Shown piece by piece: positions 25,605 through 34,918 of a stretch of 64,000 bases of DNA. The stretch comes from Deltaproteobacteria bacterium. GTDB taxonomy: Bacteria > Acidobacteriota > Thermoanaerobaculia > Multivoradales > JAHZIX01. The stretch spans positions 62,001 through 126,000 of the forward strand of contig JAHZIX010000049.1 of assembly GCA_022601195.1 (NCBI GenBank), in the 5' to 3' direction. The stretch's first letter is position 1. Each line of letters begins with the position of its first letter. The position numbers and the translations under genes were made by a program. The notes under the pieces were generated by a model. The model was not told the DNA's origin, searched no databases, and saw only the letters and a program-made list of their open reading frames with translations.

Positions 25605-27668
25605 TCAGTCTCCTCCGAAATAATCTTGAATCCGTGAGAACAACTCTCCATCCCCGTCGGAGCCGCCCTCCAATTCCTCGCCATCCAAATCTTCCTCATC
25701 CCCGGAATAGAAAGTCTGTTCTACCTTTTCATCGAAGCCGTCGATCTCTTCCAACAACTCACTGACCTCGGCAAAGGTGTTGGAATAGGGACCTCGGGTG
25801 GGGAGCTCTTCCGGGCGCAATAGGAAAAGGTTTCTTTTGGCCCGAGTTGCCGCCACATAGAAAAGACGGCGCTCCTCTTCCAGGCCATCTTCTTCCATCA
25901 AGCTTCGCTGGCTGGGAAAGTGGCCGGAGTTCAGATTGATCACGAAAACCGAGTGCCACTCCAACCCCTTAGCGGAGTGCACCGTAGAGATCGTCATCCA
26001 CTCATCCTCGGTCGACTCGCCTCGCCCTTGCTGGGCCAATTCGGGAGGATCGATGGCAATATCGGTGAGAAAGCGCTCCAGGCTCGTGTAGCGCTGCGCG
26101 ATGCCTTCCAAAGCCTCGAGGTCTCGTTGGCGACGCGGGGCATCGTCAAAGCGGCGAGCTAGCAGAGGTCGGTAGTAGGTGATGGCAGCGACGACTCGTT
26201 CGGCTACGGAAGGCCCATCGTCCGCCAAGACGTCCAGCAGTCGAGCCAACCGCACCAGGTCGGTTCCATAGCGCTTTCCTTTGAAGGGTACCTCGCCGAT
26301 GGCACTCCAACGCCCTCCGGCATCCGCCACCGCTCGGGTGATCTTCTGAGCCGTCTTGGGGCCAACGCCCTCGAAGAGCTGCAACACCCGAAACCAGGCG
26401 GCAGAGTCCAAGGGATTGGCAACGATTTTCAGGAAAGCCGATACGTCTTTGACATGAGCTGCCTCCACGAAACGAAGGCCACCAAATTTGCGAAATGGAA
26501 TATTGGCGTTGTTGAGCTCCACCTCCAAGCTATTGGTATGCCAGGAAGCTCGGCTCAGAACAGCGATGTCTTGGAGAGGCACCCCTTCTTCCCTCAGTTC
26601 CAAGACCTGGCGGCGAATGAAGTTGGCCTGGGCATAGTCGTCCGCGGCCACCACGAGGCGCGGCTTGACGTCTCCCTCGACCCGAGTGAAAAGGCTCTTC
26701 GAGAACTTCTCACGAGCGTTGGCGAGGATACCATTGGCCAGATCTAGGATCGGCTGGGTGCTGCGATAGCTCTGTTCCAGGAGGGTCGTTTTCGTGTTGG
26801 GAAAGAGCTTGGGGAAATCGATGATGTTTTTGAAACTAGCGCCGCGAAAGGAGTAGATGCTCTGGGCCTCGTCTCCCACCACCATGAGGTTGCCATGACC
26901 GGAAGCCAGCAGTGCAGCGATATGCGCCTGCAAGTGATTGGTGTCCTGGTATTCATCCACCATGACGTAGCGATAGGTCGCCGAGAGCTTGCGGCGCACC
27001 CCCTCGTGCTGCGAAAGCAGCTGCCGTAGCAAGACCAGAAGATCGTCATAGTCGACTACGTTTTGCGCCTTTTTTCGCTGCGCATATTTGGTAGCCAATT
27101 CCGTAAGGGCTTCGAGCTCCTCCGAGAAATGGGGATAGTCCTCGAGCACCAACTCCTCGAGACTGCGCTTGGTGTTGGCGAGTTTGGAAAAAAGATCGAG
27201 CAAGGTGCTCTTGCGGGGGAACCGCCGCTGGCCACGATCATAGCCACCCTCGGTGCGCAGCACGCCGATGACGTCCGCAGCATCGGACCGATCGAGGATG
27301 GTGAAGCCCTCTTTGTAACCCAACAAAGGAGCATGGCGGCGCAGCACTCGATTGGCGAAGGAGTGAAAGGTTCCGCCGGCGACTCGTCGGCATCGCTGGT
27401 CGAGAATCCCACTGGCACGCCGCAACATCTCCTGGGCCGACTTGCGAGTGAAGGTCAGTAGCAGTATCGATTCAGGAGGAACCCCCTTCAGGACCAGGTT
27501 CGCGACCCGATAGACCAAAGTCCGAGTCTTGCCACTGCCGGGACCAGCAATCACCAAGTGGGCGCCATCCACAGCTTCTACTGCGGCTAGCTGTCTAGGA
27601 TTGAGGGCCTCTTCGAAGTCGATGGGGGGAGTGGGAGAGGACGACATACCAGTAGTGTAATCGTTCAA
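25605..27668 (-). CDS. UvrD/Rep-family superfamily 1 DNA helicase
   Basis: 687 aa; TTG at 27668 overlaps the preceding gene's stop, with an alternative ATG at 27647. Helicase motifs in order: Q-motif LNPRQLAAVEA, Walker A GPGSGKTRT, motif Ia LTFTRKSAQEMLRRA, Walker B VDEYQDTN, motif III VGDEAQSIYSFRGA, motif IV QSYRSTQPIL, motif V TVHSAKGLEWHSVFV, motif VI YVAATRAKRNL. The C-terminus is acidic (GDEEDLDGEELEGGSDGDGE). A 3'-5' translocase for repair or replication restart is expected. It is shorter than UvrD/PcrA by some tens of residues. Confidence 0.93.
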   Translation of the reverse strand: MNDYTTGMSSSPTPPIDFEEALNPRQLAAVEAVDGAHLVIAGPGSGKTRTLVYRVANLVLKGVPPESILLLTFTRKSAQEMLRRASGILDQRCRRVAGGTFHSFANRVLRRHAPLLGYKEGFTILDRSDAADVIGVLRTEGGYDRGQRRFPRKSTLLDLFSKLANTKRSLEELVLEDYPHFSEELEALTELATKYAQRKKAQNVVDYDDLLVLLRQLLSQHEGVRRKLSATYRYVMVDEYQDTNHLQAHIAALLASGHGNLMVVGDEAQSIYSFRGASFKNIIDFPKLFPNTKTTLLEQSYRSTQPILDLANGILANAREKFSKSLFTRVEGDVKPRLVVAADDYAQANFIRRQVLELREEGVPLQDIAVLSRASWHTNSLEVELNNANIPFRKFGGLRFVEAAHVKDVSAFLKIVANPLDSAAWFRVLQLFEGVGPKTAQKITRAVADAGGRWSAIGEVPFKGKRYGTDLVRLARLLDVLADDGPSVAERVVAAITYYRPLLARRFDDAPRRQRDLEALEGIAQRYTSLERFLTDIAIDPPELAQQGRGESTEDEWMTISTVHSAKGLEWHSVFVINLNSGHFPSQRSLMEEDGLEEERRLFYVAATRAKRNLFLLRPEELPTRGPYSNTFAEVSELLEEIDGFDEKVEQTFYSGDEEDLDGEELEGGSDGDGELFSRIQDYFGGD

Positions 27669-29587
27669 CTCTGAGCCTCGTCGCTGATCGTGGGACTCAG
27701 CTCATTCTCTGCACTCAACAATTCTGCCAGACGCCGCAATCGCTGCTGCGAATCCTGCAAACCGCCGGGCCGATTCCGAACCGACCAGATTTCTGAATGA
27801 CGCTCCAAGAGCGGCTCGAGCCGAGAGGCTAGAGTTCTGCGAACCTCAGCCGGAACCGCCTCGAGGGGCTGGTCTCGGCCAGCTTGCAAACGGGCCGTCC
27901 CAAGGTCGGCACCCAGAGTGAGAAGATCCGAAACCCAAAGCAGCTCGGCCTGCACGAGAGCCCCTCGAGAAGAACCCGTTTGGAGCTCGCGAAGACGCCC
28001 GGAAATTTCTGCCAGCACTGTCCGGGACTTCTGCAGCCCCTCCTCACTCAACCCATCGAATCGGCGATGCTCCAAGGTCTCCTGGGAAAAAATCAGCAAA
28101 AAGAACAAGGCCGAGCCGTTCTTGGGAACAGCACCGGGAAGTTTGTAGACGTTGCCGAGGTCGTAGAGGATCCTACCCAGCCCAGGCGCCTCTCCATGGA
28201 AGACTTGGAGGTCCAGCAGGGCCGCTAGGTGTTCTTTCTCCAAGGGAGCCCTGGGTTCCGCATTCCACGCCAAGGCAGCGCCAACGGCAAACCCCAGGTA
28301 GCTGGCCGAGAGGGGTTGGAGGTGCCCGAAATCTCCCCAATCGGTAATCAGATAACCGGCCGCACCGTGAGCTCGGCCTTGTCGGGCCGCTGAGACTAGA
28401 TTGGCAACGGTGTTGTCACTACGGCCAGCCAGGCTATTCCAGCTACTGGTACCCGGGCAGACATAGAACTCCAGACCCGAGGCAGCAAATTGGGCACCGT
28501 GCTCAGCGAAAGGATGATCGCTCTCATAACCCCATTCCAGGGCAATGGCCTCTTTCGGCAACTCTGCAAAGAGCTCGGGCCTTTGGACGATGATGTCGCC
28601 CCAAAACTGCATCCGATGCCCCCGCTCCTGGACTAACCGATCAACGCGATGCAAGAACTCCAGGTAGACCCTTTCTTTCCCCTTCTCCTCACAGGCCTCG
28701 GCCGAGCGACCGAGCCCTAGATCAAAGGTCTCGTCGCAACCGACGTTGACCAGCCGACTCCGAAAGTTCGGAAGCAGCTGATCGTAGAGATCTCCCAGAA
28801 GCTCCAGGCTTCCGGGATCCCCCGGGCAGAGGCTGAAAGGTTCGATCTCTTCTCCGAAAGGATGCTTGACCCCTTCCGGTACCTCGGACAGCTGCCGGTA
28901 AGGCTCATGGCGAAGCCATCGATGAAAATGACCGAAACTATTTTGATTGGGAACCAACTCGATACACCGTTGGCGGCAATAGTCATCCAGCTGGCGAAAG
29001 TCCTCAGCCGAGTAGGGAGACGCATCCTTCCAAACCACCTCGTGCCCTCGATAGGCGAAGGTGTGTTCCAGATAGAGCTGAAGCTGGTTGATCTTCCAGC
29101 CGGCGAAGCGGTCGATCAGAGAGAACAGCGTCTCGAGGGTAGGAACTTTGTCGCGACTGACGTCCAACATGACGCCTCGGGCCGAAAAGCTAGGAGCGTC
29201 TTCGACGGTCAACCCGGGGACTCGAAGAGTGCCTTCCTCCAATGGCTCGCTTCCATGGCTCCACCACTGGGCCAAGGTCACAGCGCCGTAGAACAAACCG
29301 TGGGTATCTGCCCCCTCCACCCTCATCCCGGCACCGGAAACCCTCAGCCGGTAGCTCTCGGGGTCCTTCAAACTCGCGTCCAAGACCAGCTCGATCCCCG
29401 GCCCAACTCCGTCGGTCACTGGCCGAAGCCCATGGGAGCGAAGCTGCGTCTCGAGCCAAGCTACGGCAGGCGCGGAGGAAGAGGAAGACTCGCTTCGAAT
29501 CGGCACCTCTCCAGAGAGTGTCAAACCTCCCGGCTGGCGGCTCCATTTTTGAGGCGAGGGAAGAAAAACGTCCTGGTTTCTGACCAT
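27665..29587 (-). CDS. GH20-type beta-N-acetylhexosaminidase
   Basis: 640 aa from ATG 29587. The N-terminal GH20b-like domain (about 10-125) ends in GLFYGAVTLAQWW. The TIM barrel then begins (FSARGVMLDVSRDKVPT), with INQLQLYLEHTFAY, PNQNSFGHFHRW, and the catalytic Asp-Glu pair in NVGCDETFDLG, the general acid and its neighbour that polarises the acetamido group. It cleaves terminal GlcNAc/GalNAc. No signal peptide is seen, so it may act in the cytoplasm on imported sugars. It is divergent from alkaline phosphatase and overlaps the helicase gene. Confidence 0.85.
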   Translation of the reverse strand: MVRNQDVFLPSPQKWSRQPGGLTLSGEVPIRSESSSSSAPAVAWLETQLRSHGLRPVTDGVGPGIELVLDASLKDPESYRLRVSGAGMRVEGADTHGLFYGAVTLAQWWSHGSEPLEEGTLRVPGLTVEDAPSFSARGVMLDVSRDKVPTLETLFSLIDRFAGWKINQLQLYLEHTFAYRGHEVVWKDASPYSAEDFRQLDDYCRQRCIELVPNQNSFGHFHRWLRHEPYRQLSEVPEGVKHPFGEEIEPFSLCPGDPGSLELLGDLYDQLLPNFRSRLVNVGCDETFDLGLGRSAEACEEKGKERVYLEFLHRVDRLVQERGHRMQFWGDIIVQRPELFAELPKEAIALEWGYESDHPFAEHGAQFAASGLEFYVCPGTSSWNSLAGRSDNTVANLVSAARQGRAHGAAGYLITDWGDFGHLQPLSASYLGFAVGAALAWNAEPRAPLEKEHLAALLDLQVFHGEAPGLGRILYDLGNVYKLPGAVPKNGSALFFLLIFSQETLEHRRFDGLSEEGLQKSRTVLAEISGRLRELQTGSSRGALVQAELLWVSDLLTLGADLGTARLQAGRDQPLEAVPAEVRRTLASRLEPLLERHSEIWSVRNRPGGLQDSQQRLRRLAELLSAENELSPTISDEAQS

Positions 29588-29772
29588 GACTCCATGATGC
29601 CACTGTTGGTTACCTTCTTGCGAGAGGGCCGTCCTAAAAGGAATGTGGAAGAGCAGATTCCCATTTTCGGGGCCCTCCACCGCACGCCGGGTCAGGATGA
29701 GTCGCCGGAAGGCATAGGCAGAAAGGTCTCGGGAGGGTATCCTCCTTCCCTACCCCTTGGAGAAACGACAGC

Positions 29773-31089
29773 ATGGACCGAACCCTTCGCCGACGCCTTA
29801 CCTGGATCACCATTGTGCTCCTCCTCGCCTTCTTCGCCTTTCAGGTCTTCCACGCCTACCGACAAGGGGTCCGCGTTGGCTTCTACCGGGTAGCCGGGGG
29901 CCCCACTCCGGCGCACCATGAACCGGTCCCCCTCGATTTCTCCCCTCGGTCCGAGCAGCGGTTGAGGCAAGACTTTGCCAAAGATGCCCCAGTCCGAAAC
30001 GTCATTTTCCTGATCGCCGACGGCATGAGCTTTGCCCAGCTCACCGCGGCTCGCTACCACTATGCCGGCATCAATGGTCGCCTCGTCATGGAACGGTTCC
30101 CGGTAGCCGGCTGGGTCTCCACCCACGCCATCAACAGCCTCTACACGGACTCGGCAGCCAGCGCCTCGGCCCTGGCCACGGGCTTCAAGACGGAACCGCT
30201 GATGCTCAGCCAGACTCCGGCTGGAGAACCCCAAAAGACCATCTTGGAAGCGGCGATAGAAAGAGGCCTCCGGGCCGGCATGATTACCAGCTCGGTCATT
30301 TTCGATGCGACTCCCGCGGCCTTTGCCTCCCATGCCGCCTACCGGCGAGACTACGCGGTGGTCACGGCTCAAATGGCTACCTCCGGCGTGGAGTTCCTGG
30401 CCAGTGAGCTCCTAGAGACCACCAGTGACGAGCGCAGAGCCCTCGTCGCTGAAAGCTTGGCCAACTTCGAGGCCGCAGGCTTTCGGCGAGTCACCACCCG
30501 AGAAGAATTGGCAGCCGCCACTGGGAGTCAAGACAAGGTTCTGGCCTGGCTCGAACCAGGAACGATCACTGGCCGGGAGCCCGAAATCTCCCTAGCCGAC
30601 CTCACCGACATGGCCCTTCAGCGCCTATCCAATAGCGATGCCGGCTTCTTCTTGCTGATCGAAGACGAAGAGGTCGACACGGGCAGCCACACCAGTGATC
30701 TACCGAGAGTTCTGCGGGGGATCAAGTCCTTGGACGAGGCGGCGGCGCGGGCGGTGGAGTTCGCCCAGCGCAACGGCAACACTTTGGTACTGGTCACAGC
30801 AGATCACGAGACCGGCGGCCTGCTGCTGGAAAGCGATCGCCACTCCAACAAGGAGCTTCCTCCGACTCTGCCCTTTCGCTGGAGCAGCACCGGGCATACA
30901 ACCATACCGGTCCCTCTCTTGGCCTACGGGCCAGGAGCGGAACGCCTCGGCGGCGTCCTCGACAACACGGAAGTCCCCCGCATTCTCAGCGAGCTCATGG
31001 GTTTGGAGATGTTTTCACCGAGGCATGAGGAGAGTACCGTAGGGACCTCTGATACCAATCCAGCAGAGTCGCCTCGTTCTGCACCATGA
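29773..31089 (+). CDS. Alkaline phosphatase family protein
   Basis: 438 aa with an N-terminal membrane helix or signal (WITIVLLLAFFAFQVF). The metal and nucleophile motifs are NVIFLIADGMSFAQ (first Zn/Mg Asp) and YTDSAASASALATG with nucleophile S127. Also seen are IEDEEVDTGSHTSD (Zn ligands), VLVTADHETGG and the late WSSTGHTTIPVPLLAYGP His ligand. It hydrolyses phosphomonoesters outside the cytoplasm. The 3' end overlaps the convergent gene by 95 bases. Confidence 0.9.
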   Translation: MDRTLRRRLTWITIVLLLAFFAFQVFHAYRQGVRVGFYRVAGGPTPAHHEPVPLDFSPRSEQRLRQDFAKDAPVRNVIFLIADGMSFAQLTAARYHYAGINGRLVMERFPVAGWVSTHAINSLYTDSAASASALATGFKTEPLMLSQTPAGEPQKTILEAAIERGLRAGMITSSVIFDATPAAFASHAAYRRDYAVVTAQMATSGVEFLASELLETTSDERRALVAESLANFEAAGFRRVTTREELAAATGSQDKVLAWLEPGTITGREPEISLADLTDMALQRLSNSDAGFFLLIEDEEVDTGSHTSDLPRVLRGIKSLDEAAARAVEFAQRNGNTLVLVTADHETGGLLLESDRHSNKELPPTLPFRWSSTGHTTIPVPLLAYGPGAERLGGVLDNTEVPRILSELMGLEMFSPRHEESTVGTSDTNPAESPRSAP

Positions 31090-31675
31090 GGCGAGTATGA
31101 ACTTCGAGCTTCACTCCCATGGCTTGCAAGGCGATTTGGGGGTCGGCTTCCTCTCCCAACAACAATGCCAGGGTTTGGGCCTCAAATAGGCGACGCATCA
31201 AATCCAAATAGGTTTCCTGGAATTGGTAGACCTGGGCAATGGAGAGAATCGTGCCGTACTCCACGTTGCCAAGGGCACCGGATTCCCGAGCTGCCTCCCA
31301 AGCGGTGCTCTGAAGCCCCCAAGCGGCCTGAAACTCCGGTCCGCTAGAATCTCCTTCCGAGACCTCATCCATGGCCGCGAGATAGGCTGAGTTGTTGCGA
31401 TGAACTTCAGTGAGATGGGCCTGGTTCGCTTCGATCTCTCGGGTAATATTGACCAATGCTTGACGAGCCCGACTGCGATTGTTGCGGTCTTCCCGCCACT
31501 CATTGACCCCCAGAGCCAGGAGCACACCCACTACGATGGACAAGAACTCGAAAAGGAGACGAGACCAGCGAAATTCCTGACCACCCTTGCCACGAGGCTC
31601 GACCTGCGCGCTCCTGGCGAATTCCACGGGGCTATCGGTCTCGGTCTCGGTCTCGGTCAAATGTCTCTCGTTCAT
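30995..31675 (-). CDS. Single-helix membrane protein of unknown function
   Basis: 226 aa from ATG 31675 (31690 would add five residues). A short acidic, Thr/Glu-repetitive N-terminus (TETETETDSP, encoded by a tandem CGGTCT tract) precedes one membrane helix (LLFEFLSIVVGVLLALGVNEW). A charged coiled region then begins NRSRARQALVNITREIEANQ. This arrangement (a helix followed by NEWRE-DR and a long helical periplasmic domain) recurs in uncharacterised membrane proteins. No function can be given. Its last 95 bases overlap the end of the alkaline phosphatase gene on the other strand. Confidence 0.7.
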   Translation of the reverse strand: MNERHLTETETETDSPVEFARSAQVEPRGKGGQEFRWSRLLFEFLSIVVGVLLALGVNEWREDRNNRSRARQALVNITREIEANQAHLTEVHRNNSAYLAAMDEVSEGDSSGPEFQAAWGLQSTAWEAARESGALGNVEYGTILSIAQVYQFQETYLDLMRRLFEAQTLALLLGEEADPQIALQAMGVKLEVHTRLMVQNEATLLDWYQRSLRYSPHASVKTSPNP

Positions 31676-31788
31676 GATGGTTTCCAGCATACCCGAGTTG
31701 CACCTAAGAAGCGGACCCGGAACCCTCTCGGCGAAACTCCGTAGAAGAATCAACACTACCTAGCCCAGACCCACGAGGACACCTCACC

Positions 31789-32916
31789 ATGCGCGTTAGA
31801 ACTCTCATCCTAGCCTTCCTTGTCACCTTCCCTCTGGTCGCTCTGAGCCAGGAACCGGCAGCGGAGCCCGAGCCCACCATGTCTTTCGAGGAGTATGAGC
31901 CTCGTTCAACTCTGGTGGTTCCGGAAAACCTGGTGACCCGAGCCAAATATCCATTCATCGATGTCCACAGCCATCAACGGGGCTCCACCATGACCCAGGA
32001 AGATGCCGACGAGCTGGTACGGCAAATGGACGAGATCAATCTGGCCGTCATGGTCAATCTCTCCGGCGGTGGCGGCGAGGATTCCATCTCGGAGAACCTG
32101 GTCAAGGCCGTCGCCAATATGAAGGGGCGCTACCCCAAACGCTTCGTGCTCTTCACCAATATCTCTTTCGAAGGCATAGATGACCCAGACTACGGCGAGC
32201 GCACCGCTCAGCAAATCGAGAAGGACGTTGCCAACGGCGCTCAAGGCCTCAAAATCTACAAAAACCTCGGCATGTTCAGCAAAGATGCTTCCGGCAAACG
32301 GATTCCCACCGACGACCCTCGCCTGGACCCCATTTGGGCCAAATGCGGCGAGCTGGGGATTCCCGTGCTCATCCACACCGGAGAACCGGCCTCCTTCCAT
32401 GAGCCCCACGACCGCTTCAACGAACGCTGGTTGGAGCTCAAGCAACGACCCAACCGCAAGCGACCACCCAGTGAATTTCCCCCCTGGGAAGAGATCATGG
32501 GCGAGCAGCACAACCTGTTCCGTAAGCATCCGAGCACGATCTTCATCAACGCTCACTTGGGCTGGATGGGCAACGACCTGGGCCGCCTCGGAAAGCTCTT
32601 GGATGACCTACCCAACGTCACCACGGAGTTGGGGGCCGTCATCGCCGAGCTCGGTCGCCAGCCTCGAGCCGCCCGCCAATTCCTGATCCGCTACCAGGAC
32701 CGCGTGATGATGGGAAAAGACTCTTGGAGACCCGAGGAATTCCACGTCTACTTCCGGGTTTTCGAGACCGCCGATGAGTACTTCCCCTACTACCGCAAAC
32801 GCCATGCCCATTGGAAAATGTACGGCCTTGACCTCCCCGACGAGGTGCTCAAGAAAATCTATTACAAGAACGCTCTGCGAGTGATTCCTGGTATCGATAG
32901 CACCCAATTCCCATGA
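31789..32916 (+). CDS. Secreted amidohydrolase (TIM-barrel metal-dependent hydrolase)
   Basis: 375 aa with signal peptide (MRVRTLILAFLVTFPLVALS). Amidohydrolase-2 pattern: FIDVHSHQRG (first metal ligands), a KIYKNLGMF strand with candidate Lys, VLIHTGEP, FINAHLGWMGN and MMGKDSW near the C-terminal Asp. Family members such as ACMSD decarboxylate or hydrolyse aromatic/lactone substrates. The exported location is unusual; the substrate is unknown. A decayed copy of its last 32 codons lies at 36572-36673, on the other side of the AT-rich island. Confidence 0.82.
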   Translation: MRVRTLILAFLVTFPLVALSQEPAAEPEPTMSFEEYEPRSTLVVPENLVTRAKYPFIDVHSHQRGSTMTQEDADELVRQMDEINLAVMVNLSGGGGEDSISENLVKAVANMKGRYPKRFVLFTNISFEGIDDPDYGERTAQQIEKDVANGAQGLKIYKNLGMFSKDASGKRIPTDDPRLDPIWAKCGELGIPVLIHTGEPASFHEPHDRFNERWLELKQRPNRKRPPSEFPPWEEIMGEQHNLFRKHPSTIFINAHLGWMGNDLGRLGKLLDDLPNVTTELGAVIAELGRQPRAARQFLIRYQDRVMMGKDSWRPEEFHVYFRVFETADEYFPYYRKRHAHWKMYGLDLPDEVLKKIYYKNALRVIPGIDSTQFP

Positions 32917-32924
32917 TCCCAGCG

Positions 32925-32942
32925 ACCCTCCTCTGAGAGGGT
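32925..32942 (+). terminator. Hairpin after the amidohydrolase gene
   Basis: ACCCTC/GAGGGT six-bp stem with a six-base loop, eight bases after the stop codon, not followed by a T-run. A weak terminator or stabilising 3' stem. Confidence 0.35.
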
Positions 32943-33372
32943 TCCAAACCATCAATACTCTATTTACTCTTTATCTATAAATAATTTAGGGAATACTGCG
33001 TAGCCTTATCTTGTTAGGGAATGCAAGATGCTCATGCTTTCTTCAGTTCCCGTCTTCGCTGTTGCCTTGGGTCGACGCTCTCCCTCAAAGTATCTTGAAC
33101 CAGTAGGTCTCCGGTCTCGTCCCCCTCCCCTAGCTCTCCTCCGGTTCCATTGAGCTAGCTGGGCAGAGCCGCGCTTCTGTTCGAGTAGGCAGTCCCCCTG
33201 TTTACTCCTCATTCTCCCCTGATTTCAGCCCTCCCCTTCAGTCCCCATAGTTCTCTTCGCTTCAAGATCGCCTGGATCGCAGCACTAAGGTGCTCCTCTC
33301 CCTTTTCCTCTCCTGATCTCCCAGGTGTAACAACCCAATGGCGTTGCGTACTAGCACAGTAGGAGTAAGAAG
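32943..33372. other. AT-rich left border of the island
   Basis: About 430 bases without a convincing gene. 32955-33000 is strongly AT-rich (TTTACTCTTTATCTATAAAT then AATTTAGGG), a plausible promoter zone. At 33151-33190 GAGCTAGCTGGGCAGAGC followed by TTCGAGT looks like a decayed tRNA D-arm and T-loop, but no full cloverleaf can be drawn. Confidence 0.3.
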
Positions 33373-33615
33373 TTGAAAGCGAAAAGATACGATCCATCAA
33401 GGAGCGAGCTCCTTACAACAACCTTTATTGGCTCGCATCTCAAACCGTCTATTCACGGCCAACCTTCTTCGCCTCCGCCTTCAAAAAGCTCCCCCAAGGC
33501 GAGGCAAGAGCACCCCCACCCCATCTCCCCTGCCTGCTCCAATCCGGCCCCGAAAAAATCTCCTCCTCCAACCCCTGCTGCGAAGACCCTCGCGCACCTA
33601 CTCATGGAGACTTGA
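33373..33615 (+). CDS. Small Pro/Ser-rich ORF ahead of sigma-like gene A
   Basis: 80 codons from TTG 33373, preceded by GGAG, ending five bases before the next start. The middle is rich in Pro, Ser, Lys and His (QPSSPPPSKSSPKARQEHPH). It could be a real small protein or a coupled leader ORF. Nothing recognisable. Confidence 0.3.
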   Translation: MKAKRYDPSRSELLTTTFIGSHLKPSIHGQPSSPPPSKSSPKARQEHPHPISPACSNPAPKKSPPPTPAAKTLAHLLMET

Positions 33616-33619
33616 AATC

Positions 33620-34351
33620 ATGCCGCAGAAACCAGGCCACTCCGACCCTCCCCATACCAGCCGCAACACGATTATCGAGAAAGACATCCTTACTCTCATC
33701 CGCAAAGAGCCAGAGAGCATCTATGGATGGACCCAAGTTCTCGAGTCTTCCCGGAAATGGACTGCGACCTTGAAACCACACCTGAAGACCGAGGATCATC
33801 AAGACATCGTTCAAACGGCAATCCTTGAGACAATACCTATCATTCGTGACTCGCGATACTCACTCAATGCCACCAATCTCGCCCTCCGAAGGTCTCTCAA
33901 CAAGAATCGATCGAAGACCGATAGGGTGGTCACCAAACACTCTCCCCTGTTTCAGAACACAGAAACAAACGTAGGCCGGACCAGCGCTCAAGGCAGCATG
34001 GCACGAGACCACCTCATGGATCTTGCTAGAAACCTCAAGGGATTCATCAGCCTGTCCTTCGAAAGCCTCAGCGCTCGTGACCAAACAATACTCAAGAACG
34101 AGTACCAATTTCATTGGATTCTCATCGACCAAGAAGTACAGCTCGAGTTCCCCACCGATGGCGCACGCCGTGTCGCCCTTCACAGGGCCCGAGAACGATT
34201 CGCAAGAGCTCTTGGCAGCGTCCTCGAAGAAGCTATCGGAAGTGGAGAATTAGACCGAGAGGACCTGCAGAGGGTACTGGACTGTACCAAGGGGAAAGAA
34301 CCTCTATCTGCTATCCGCGACATGGAAGAAGCCGGCCTCCTTCCGGACTGA
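33620..34351 (+). CDS. Divergent sigma-70-like (ECF-type) protein A
   Basis: 243 aa from ATG 33620 with GGAG ten bases upstream. A sigma2-like helix pair (LKPHLKTEDHQDIVQTAILE, about 55-75) matches the DAEDVVQE-type signature of ECF factors. The second half resembles sigma4: FESLSARDQTILKNEY, then a basic recognition-like helix ARRVALHRARERFARALG. A 40-residue C-terminal extension follows (LDREDLQRVLDCTKGKEP...). Protein B (34919-35641) has the same layout. The island around it is more AT-rich than its neighbours, suggesting transfer. Assignment as a sigma factor rests on pattern resemblance only. Confidence 0.55.
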   Translation: MPQKPGHSDPPHTSRNTIIEKDILTLIRKEPESIYGWTQVLESSRKWTATLKPHLKTEDHQDIVQTAILETIPIIRDSRYSLNATNLALRRSLNKNRSKTDRVVTKHSPLFQNTETNVGRTSAQGSMARDHLMDLARNLKGFISLSFESLSARDQTILKNEYQFHWILIDQEVQLEFPTDGARRVALHRARERFARALGSVLEEAIGSGELDREDLQRVLDCTKGKEPLSAIRDMEEAGLLPD

Positions 34352-34530
34352 CCCTATCGAGGCGCCCTCAAAACAACAGAACACCATCTAGTCAATCAGA
34401 CATCAACAGTAAACATAAAACTAATAAACCAGGCGATCACCCAGCCACATCAACTACCTGTAACAAACTAATCCGGAAACGTACTAAAGATTATGAAGCA
34501 GTCATCTAACTACCTGAACGGGAGGCAACA
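34352..34530 (+). other. AT-rich spacer between sigma-like A and the His-rich gene
   Basis: 179 bases with A-rich runs (AAACATAAAACTAATAAACC and AAACTAATCCGG). A promoter for the His-rich gene may lie here, but no clean hexamer pair is certain. Confidence 0.3.
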
Positions 34531-34905
34531 ATGATCACTGACATCTCGACAGAACCTCAACGCGAACACGGCTTCAACATTTCACTAGATCATGTCGAAC
34601 ACCAGACTCTTCCCTTCGCCTGCCCTACGGCTGAATCTCCCCAGGAAGATCACTCGATGACCTCCCACCACCAGAAGCCAAAACATGACCGGGACTCCCA
34701 TGACCCTCACCACAAAGGCAACCCGGATAAGACCCCGCATGAGAAGAACCACCCCTCGAAACACCCGGGAGCTCACGTTCCTCCTTCCCACGGCCGAACT
34801 GGGGATCACAGTTTTCCTCATGACTCCCATGGTTCCCACAGCTCCCATGCATCCCCCGGCTCCAGCCGGACTTCTTGGTCCTGCCACGACTTCGACCCTT
34901 CCTAA
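34531..34905 (+). CDS. Small His-rich protein between the two sigma-like genes
   Basis: 124 aa, ATG preceded by GGGAGG at ideal spacing. 21 of 124 residues are His, concentrated from residue 41 on in SHHQKPKHD, DPHHKGNPDK, HEKNHPSKHPGAH and SHGSHSSHAS stretches. There are two Cys (ACPT, SCHDF) and no membrane segment or signal peptide. The first 40 residues have a different, non-repetitive composition (FNISLDHVEHQTLPFA), like a leader-plus-core layout. It may bind metal, act as a scaffold or be a processed peptide precursor. I do not recognise the family; the neighbours suggest it is controlled by, or controls, the sigma-like pair. Confidence 0.6.
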   Translation: MITDISTEPQREHGFNISLDHVEHQTLPFACPTAESPQEDHSMTSHHQKPKHDRDSHDPHHKGNPDKTPHEKNHPSKHPGAHVPPSHGRTGDHSFPHDSHGSHSSHASPGSSRTSWSCHDFDPS

Positions 34906-34918
34906 TTAGGAGACAGCC

